Source of the DNA: Cyclostephanos tholiformis | Taxonomy: Eukaryota > Bacillariophyta > Thalassiosirophyceae > Thalassiosirales > Thalassiosiraceae | DNA: 11,444 bases | Direction: 5' to 3' | Assembly (NCBI GenBank): GCA_036939975.1 | Contig: JALLPB010001747.1 | Coordinates: forward strand, 1-11,444 | In this document: positions 8,547-11,444 of the stretch, piece by piece | How the letters are laid out: every line of letters begins with the position of its first letter | Position numbering within the stretch: the first letter of the stretch is position 1 | The notes under the pieces: model-generated | The model's input: the letters and a program-made list of their open reading frames with translations, nothing else | The model's database searches: none | Told to the model about the DNA's origin: nothing | Translations under genes and position numbers: made by a program

Positions 8547-8598
8547 GGCACTCACTCATGACACTCACTCATGGCACTCACTCATGTCACTCACTCAA
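8547..8598. repeat. 13-bp tandem repeat, four copies
   Basis: Four consecutive 13-nt units of the form GRCACTCACTCAT (the last unit is GTCACTCACTCAA) occupy 8547-8559, 8560-8572, 8573-8585 and 8586-8598. The second position alternates G/A/G/T, and each unit holds an internal CACTCACTCA echo. The array ends 28 nt before the stop codon of the Tls1-like gene, so on that gene's strand it falls within the likely 3' untranslated region as repeated TGAGTGAGTG. It is probably a minisatellite and may vary in copy number between strains. Confidence 0.9.
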
Positions 8599-8626
8599 AA
8601 CAGAGAAAACGAGAGGATTAAGGCAA

Positions 8627-10291
8627 TTATCTCCGATTACGCTGATTCGTCATGAATGTCCGCCACACCCTCTCGTCGCTCGAGCGGTGATCGCCGCCCG
8701 GTTTCCGATCCCATTCGTTCTTCGGCTCTTCAATCGATCCCTTGCCACCAACGGCGGAGACGGACGGCGCGATCACATCCCCCCTCGCCAACTTTCGCGA
8801 CATGTCGAACCCGACGCGCGCGCGGCCCTCTTCCGTCGTTGGTCCCTCGTCTACCTCCTGCTTGGCCTGCATCGTGTCGATTTCGTTCTGGCGTTCGTCA
8901 CGTCGACGCATCACCCATTCCTTAGTGTGTAACTGAAAGTTGTGACTGTATGATGCCCCGAGCTGGGAGAGGTCCGATTTTCGGAATACTGGCGAGTAGG
9001 ATCCTTGGCCAACCATCGCCGATGATTCGACGGGATAATCAAAGCCGATTTCATGAGCCCGTGTCTCACCCAAGGATGCTCGTAATGACGGATCCTCTAC
9101 CGTACTTTGCATCGAACTTAAGTCCCGTCGCTTGCGTTTGCCGGGCCCGGGAGCGAAATTCATTGGCACCATCGCGGCGATGGATGTCGAATGGATGGTC
9201 CTCGATTCGCCTGCGCGCGATGATGACGATGACGACAGCATCACACCATATTTGCTACCACCATCACCGAATCTCGCCCTCCTGGCCCGTTCGTGTTCAA
9301 TTGCTGCCTTCTCCGTCGCCTTCAGCGCCCGTAGTCTCTCGTCGATCGGAAGTGCGACCTCGGCTATACCCGTCCCTCCCATCATGGCCCCGCCGGCTCC
9401 AACGTCTCCCTCACCCCCCATGGTCTTATTATCGATCGTGCCACCCTTCCCGTCGTCTATCGAGGTCAGCAATTCGGCGTATAATTCCTTCGCGGCCTCG
9501 GACGCACGAACGACCGCGCCTACCTCCACCTTCCCCTCCTCCGATTCATCGCCGCCGCCGTCAACGGCATCGACTCCCCCCTCTCCGCGTAGATTTTCCC
9601 TTATGAACTCCTCCATCGCCCTCCTGTGCTTCTTCGCGAGTATCCCCCCCTCTTCGTCCCCACCGCCCATGTCATTCGATCCCGCGAGCTTCCCCATCGC
9701 GAACGTCCTGCCCCTGAGTCGATCCTCCAATTCCCCGTTAGTCCTCGATGCCGACGTCGAAGTCACGTCGATATCCGCCCCCGACGTTCCCTCTCCTACA
9801 CCACCGTCGTTCGACATATTAACGACGACGCTCCGCTTCCTCCTGCCCCTCGTCGTAGTCGTCGATGCGTCGACCCTGCCAAGTCTCGAGGCGTCCACTC
9901 CGCGATTGCGCGTGCCGAGCAACCTCCGCCTGCGTTCCGCGGCGAGTATCGCGTCCATGGCCCCATCCCCATAGTCGTCGTCGTCGTCATCCTCCTCCTC
10001 CTTTTCCTTATCATGGACGACGGAGGCGACGGCGGGGAGATTCGGGACGATGCTGGGGTCGGTCGACGACAGATCGCCGCCCCCGCCCCCGCCCCCGCCC
10101 CTTCCGTCGCGGTTGTCGTCGTCGCCCCCGGCAGCTGCGAGGGCGACGCCGCCGCCGACCACGACGACGTCGCCATCGTCGACGTATGACGTCGCATTGT
10201 TCCCGGCGTTCTCCCCCCGGCGTAGGCTTTTCTTCTTGAGGGACTCCTTGCTTCGCTTCTTAAATCGGAACTTGGCCTGGACGTCGGTCAT
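8627..10291 (-). CDS. TLS1: Tls1/C9orf78 (Hep_59) family spliceosome-associated protein
   Basis: This 554-residue protein matches the Hep59/HCA59 family. Fission yeast Tls1 binds Brr2 and affects splicing of shelterin mRNAs; human C9orf78 sits in the spliceosome with BRR2 and PRPF8. Evidence in order: a basic N-terminus (FRFKKRSKESLKKK, 8-21) like the family's FRKRK start; long acidic and Gly-rich low-complexity linkers (38-110) including a nine-Gly run; RTFAMGKLAGSND...KKHRRAMEEFIRENL (195-234), corresponding to the TFSAETN...YIExEL segment; GIAEVALPIDERLRALKATE (308-327), the best-conserved block, matching GIPEVDLGIDxKIxNIxxTE; and MVPMNFA (374-380), matching VPTNMAVN. The remainder to 554 is a basic, probably disordered tail. 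It is about twice the human length, mainly through linkers. The start is supported by three consecutive in-frame TAA codons at 10331-10339 upstream. The gene is intron-free, intact and very CpG-rich, unlike the relics to its left. Confidence 0.68.
   Translation of the reverse strand: MTDVQAKFRFKKRSKESLKKKSLRRGENAGNNATSYVDDGDVVVVGGGVALAAAGGDDDNRDGRGGGGGGGGDLSSTDPSIVPNLPAVASVVHDKEKEEEDDDDDDYGDGAMDAILAAERRRRLLGTRNRGVDASRLGRVDASTTTTRGRRKRSVVVNMSNDGGVGEGTSGADIDVTSTSASRTNGELEDRLRGRTFAMGKLAGSNDMGGGDEEGGILAKKHRRAMEEFIRENLRGEGGVDAVDGGGDESEEGKVEVGAVVRASEAAKELYAELLTSIDDGKGGTIDNKTMGGEGDVGAGGAMMGGTGIAEVALPIDERLRALKATEKAAIEHERARRARFGDGGSKYGVMLSSSSSSRAGESRTIHSTSIAAMVPMNFAPGPGKRKRRDLSSMQSTVEDPSLRASLGETRAHEIGFDYPVESSAMVGQGSYSPVFRKSDLSQLGASYSHNFQLHTKEWVMRRRDERQNEIDTMQAKQEVDEGPTTEEGRARVGFDMSRKLARGDVIAPSVSAVGGKGSIEEPKNEWDRKPGGDHRSSDERVWRTFMTNQRNRR
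10080..10101 (-). other. G-quadruplex-type G-run cluster inside the Tls1-like gene
   Basis: On + there are C runs of 5, 5, 5 and 4 separated by single G, so the coding strand and mRNA carry four G runs with 1-nt loops. This fits the textbook intramolecular quadruplex pattern. It encodes part of the poly-Gly run (about residues 64-72), so it may just be a by-product of Gly codons in GC-rich DNA. Confidence 0.6.
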
Positions 10292-10436
10292 GATGACGCG
10301 TTTTTTGGTGAAGTGTTTTTTAACGAGTTGTTATTATTACGAAAAGGTACGAAAATAAACACGTCTGGCCGTCATACTCGAAGGCAGACGGTCTTAGGGT
10401 AAGTACTTCTTACGATACTACGGCCTTGTTAACAAT

Positions 10437-10444
10437 TGACGTCA
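10437..10444. promoter_or_regulatory. TGACGTCA palindrome (CRE/bZIP-type site)
   Basis: A perfect 8-bp TGACGTCA lies about 146 bp upstream of the Tls1-like ATG and about 400 bp upstream of the + ORF. This is the consensus cAMP-response/bZIP site; in diatoms TGACGT elements have been described as CO2/cAMP-responsive in carbonic anhydrase promoters. Occupancy is inferred from sequence only, and an 8-mer can occur by chance. Confidence 0.4.
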
Positions 10445-10452
10445 GGAGGTAA

Positions 10453-10506
10453 CTAAGGGTTAGCTAAGGGTTAGCAAGGGTTAGCAAAGGTTAATTAAGG
10501 GTTAGG
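10453..10506 (+). repeat. Telomere-like repeat cluster, left arm of an inverted repeat
   Basis: Two perfect CTAAGGGTTAG units (10453-10463, 10464-10474) are followed by CAAGGGTTAG (10475-10484), a decayed CAAAGGTTAA, and TAAGGGTTAG (10496-10505). The core TTAGGG/AGGGTTA is the telomere repeat reported in diatoms, but here the units are 10-11 bp and not the 6-bp telomeric period. An isolated CTTAGGGTAAG also lies at 10393-10403. The arm can pair with 10624-10661. Confidence 0.8.
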
Positions 10507-10515
10507 AATTCAGTA

Positions 10516-10593
10516 GGAATTAGTACAAGGCTATGAGTGAACGCGCTAACTTAAATCGCTTCCAAAAACTCGTCGAATAATGGAATTAGTACA
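10516..10593. repeat. 12-bp direct repeat GGAATTAGTACA
   Basis: GGAATTAGTACA occurs at 10516-10527 and again at 10582-10593, both inside the loop between the two telomere-like arms. The spacing is 66 bp. Together with the flanking arms it suggests a structured, possibly mobile or duplicated unit. Confidence 0.75.
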
Positions 10594-10623
10594 TGCCGAC
10601 GAGGCTTTCTACGCTCGGTACTT

Positions 10624-10661
10624 CCTAACCCTCAGCTAACTAACCCTTAACTAACCCTTAG
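10624..10661 (-). repeat. Telomere-like repeat cluster, right arm of an inverted repeat
   Basis: On + this reads CCTAACCCTCAGC, then TAACTAACCCTTAACTAACCCTTAG. Its reverse complement begins CTAAGGGTTAG TTAAGGGTTAG and matches the left arm (CTAAGGGTTAG CTAAGGGTTAG) at 21 of 22 positions. The loop between the arms is about 117 nt. Confidence 0.8.
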
Positions 10662-10679
10662 GCTGTGATTTCTTTAGGG

Positions 10680-10703
10680 AATACACAAATACACAAATAC
10701 ACG
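10680..10703. repeat. 8-bp tandem repeat AATACACA, three copies
   Basis: Units at 10680-10687 and 10688-10695 are AATACACA; the third (10696-10703) ends in G. It is followed by AACGAAC. A second 8-bp array, GCAGATGC, GCAGATAC, GCAGATAC, lies at 10788-10811 close to the + ORF start. Both are short microsatellite-like stretches in the presumed 5' region of that gene. Confidence 0.85.
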
Positions 10704-10849
10704 AACGAACACTGAGGAACATTAGTTTTTGGATGGTGTCTTTTGTGTGAGAGCGTGTTTTTCTGTGGTTTTTTTGGCACACAGACCGCAGATGCGCAGA
10801 TACGCAGATACTGCCGCATGCCCACCTCACAATTAATCAAGATAATACT

Positions 10850-11444
10850 ATGGAGAACACTCCCATCGTCCGTGGCAGCCATCGAATTGTGCCTCCAAAG
10901 ACGCACAAATCCCCAAAGCGTGCTGCCAAGGACAAGGCAAACAAGAGACTCTCCACAATGCACCCTCTGCCCATTCCAGTGGCAACTGTTGTGGAGGAGT
11001 TGCCTGCAAATTTCGAGTGCTCTCCCACAGATGGACCTTTTATGACTCCTCCTAGAGATTCCATCTCTGGGAGAATGGATTCTCCCGAATCAAGTGACAA
11101 TGGTGACGATCTCAGCATCCCATCTACAATGCACATTGCGGGGGCCAAGACAACAGGTTTGGATGACAAGTTGTATTTTGACGATGATTCTGTGGACCCC
11201 CCAGAGAGTCCGCTCTTCTCTCCCACTGTGGATCACAACCCGCCGATGCCGACTGATAATGAGGTAAGCCGGTATTCATTCGTTGACAGGCTGAAGCACT
11301 ACCTTGAAGGGAATAAGATCAACGAGGTGAATTGCACGTCTGTGGAGCTTTGCATTTTTGTTGAGGTGGGTGCCGCGGTTCGTGGAATCGATCCGATGAA
11401 GAAAGAAAAAAAAGAGAGTGTATTTTTCCAAAGGTATATGAGTA
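10850..11444 (+). CDS. Unrecognised Pro/Ser/Asp-rich protein, 5' part (runs off the window)
   Basis: A frame opens at ATG 10850 and stays open to the edge, 198 codons and counting. It is the first ATG after the in-frame TGA at 10748-10750. Residues 1-35 are basic (MENTPIVRGSHRIVPPKTHK, then KRAAKDKANKR), possibly a nuclear or nucleic-acid-binding segment. Residues 36-140 are disordered-looking with repeated Pro-rich and acidic patches (FMTPPRDS, SPESSDNGDD, YFDDDSVDPPESPLFSP), including several S/TP sites. From about 140 the sequence becomes more folded (RYSFVDRLKHYLEG, SVELCIFVEVGAAVRGIDP). No domain is recognised. It is divergent from the Tls1-like gene and shares the intergenic region. GAG|GTAAGC at 11260-11268 looks like a splice donor, so the frame could end there, but it reads through without a stop. 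It could be a host gene or the first ORF of a mobile element. Confidence 0.5.
   Translation, partial: MENTPIVRGSHRIVPPKTHKSPKRAAKDKANKRLSTMHPLPIPVATVVEELPANFECSPTDGPFMTPPRDSISGRMDSPESSDNGDDLSIPSTMHIAGAKTTGLDDKLYFDDDSVDPPESPLFSPTVDHNPPMPTDNEVSRYSFVDRLKHYLEGNKINEVNCTSVELCIFVEVGAAVRGIDPMKKEKKESVFFQRYMS

Larger units (their letters stand above)
10292..10849. promoter_or_regulatory. Divergent intergenic region between the Tls1-like gene and the + ORF
   Basis: The 558 bp between two ATGs pointing away from each other should hold both promoters. Starting at the Tls1-like gene it contains an AT-rich leader with three TAA codons, an imperfect hairpin CGTCTG/CAGACG (10362-10367, 10385-10390), a TGACGTCA palindrome, arrays of telomere-like motifs in inverted orientation, a 12-bp direct repeat, and two short tandem repeats. 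No TATA box is clear on either side. The density of short repeats is far above the rest of the gene-side DNA. Confidence 0.45.

Noticed and set aside
8950..9974. Long open frames on + across 8950-9606 and 9132-9974, rich in Ser/Pro/Arg
   Set aside because: They are antisense shadows of the GC-rich Tls1-like gene; their low-complexity make-up mirrors its Gly/Asp/Arg codons.
10453..10661. True chromosome end or telomere array
   Set aside because: Units are too few, have a 10-11 bp period and are flanked by genes on both sides, so this is interstitial.

Overview
The window looks like nuclear DNA of a eukaryotic microalga, most probably a diatom. The reasons are: degraded retrotransposon pol fragments of a style I associate with diatom genomes, a piggyBac-type transposase, a spliceosomal Tls1/C9orf78-family gene, and splice-site-like sequences. 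There are no bacterial operons, ribosome binding sites, rRNA or tRNA genes. The organism call is inference.

Layout. (1) 1-974: a broken Ty3/gypsy-type Gag/protease/pre-reverse-transcriptase fragment on +, running in from the left edge. (2) 975-1740: AT-rich DNA with no supported gene. (3) About 1750-3860: a CpG-rich island holding a long piggyBac-type transposase ORF on - (1804-3540) with three candidate catalytic Asp positions but an apparently clipped C-terminus. (4) About 4216-4584: a second, independent retroelement relic on +, resembling the stretch just before a Ty1/copia-type reverse transcriptase. (5) 4795-5334 on -: an uncharacterised ORF with a faint but suggestive match to HUH (CRESS/geminivirus-like) Rep endonuclease motifs. 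(6) 5537-7761 on +: a decayed, formerly intron-containing gene ending in a coiled coil; this part of the window is almost without CpG, and the stops in its coiled-coil part are all TGA. (7) 7762-8546: no gene, two hairpins. (8) 8627-10291 on -: an intact, very GC- and CpG-rich Tls1/C9orf78-like spliceosome-associated protein gene, with a 13-bp tandem repeat just past its stop. (9) 10292-10849: a divergent intergenic region with a palindromic TGACGTCA site and inverted arrays of telomere-like CTAAGGGTTAG motifs. (10) 10850 to the right edge on +: the start of an unrecognised Pro/Ser/Asp-rich protein.

Overall the left two thirds is a graveyard of transposable elements and a pseudogene, much of it CpG-depleted as expected from long-term cytosine methylation and deamination. 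A younger piggyBac element was inserted into it. The right third is an active-looking, CpG-rich gene neighbourhood with two divergent genes. No CRISPR array, integron, prophage or similar system was seen. The most interesting items are the Rep-like relic, the CpG desert with TGA-only stops, and the telomere-like inverted repeat between two divergent genes.
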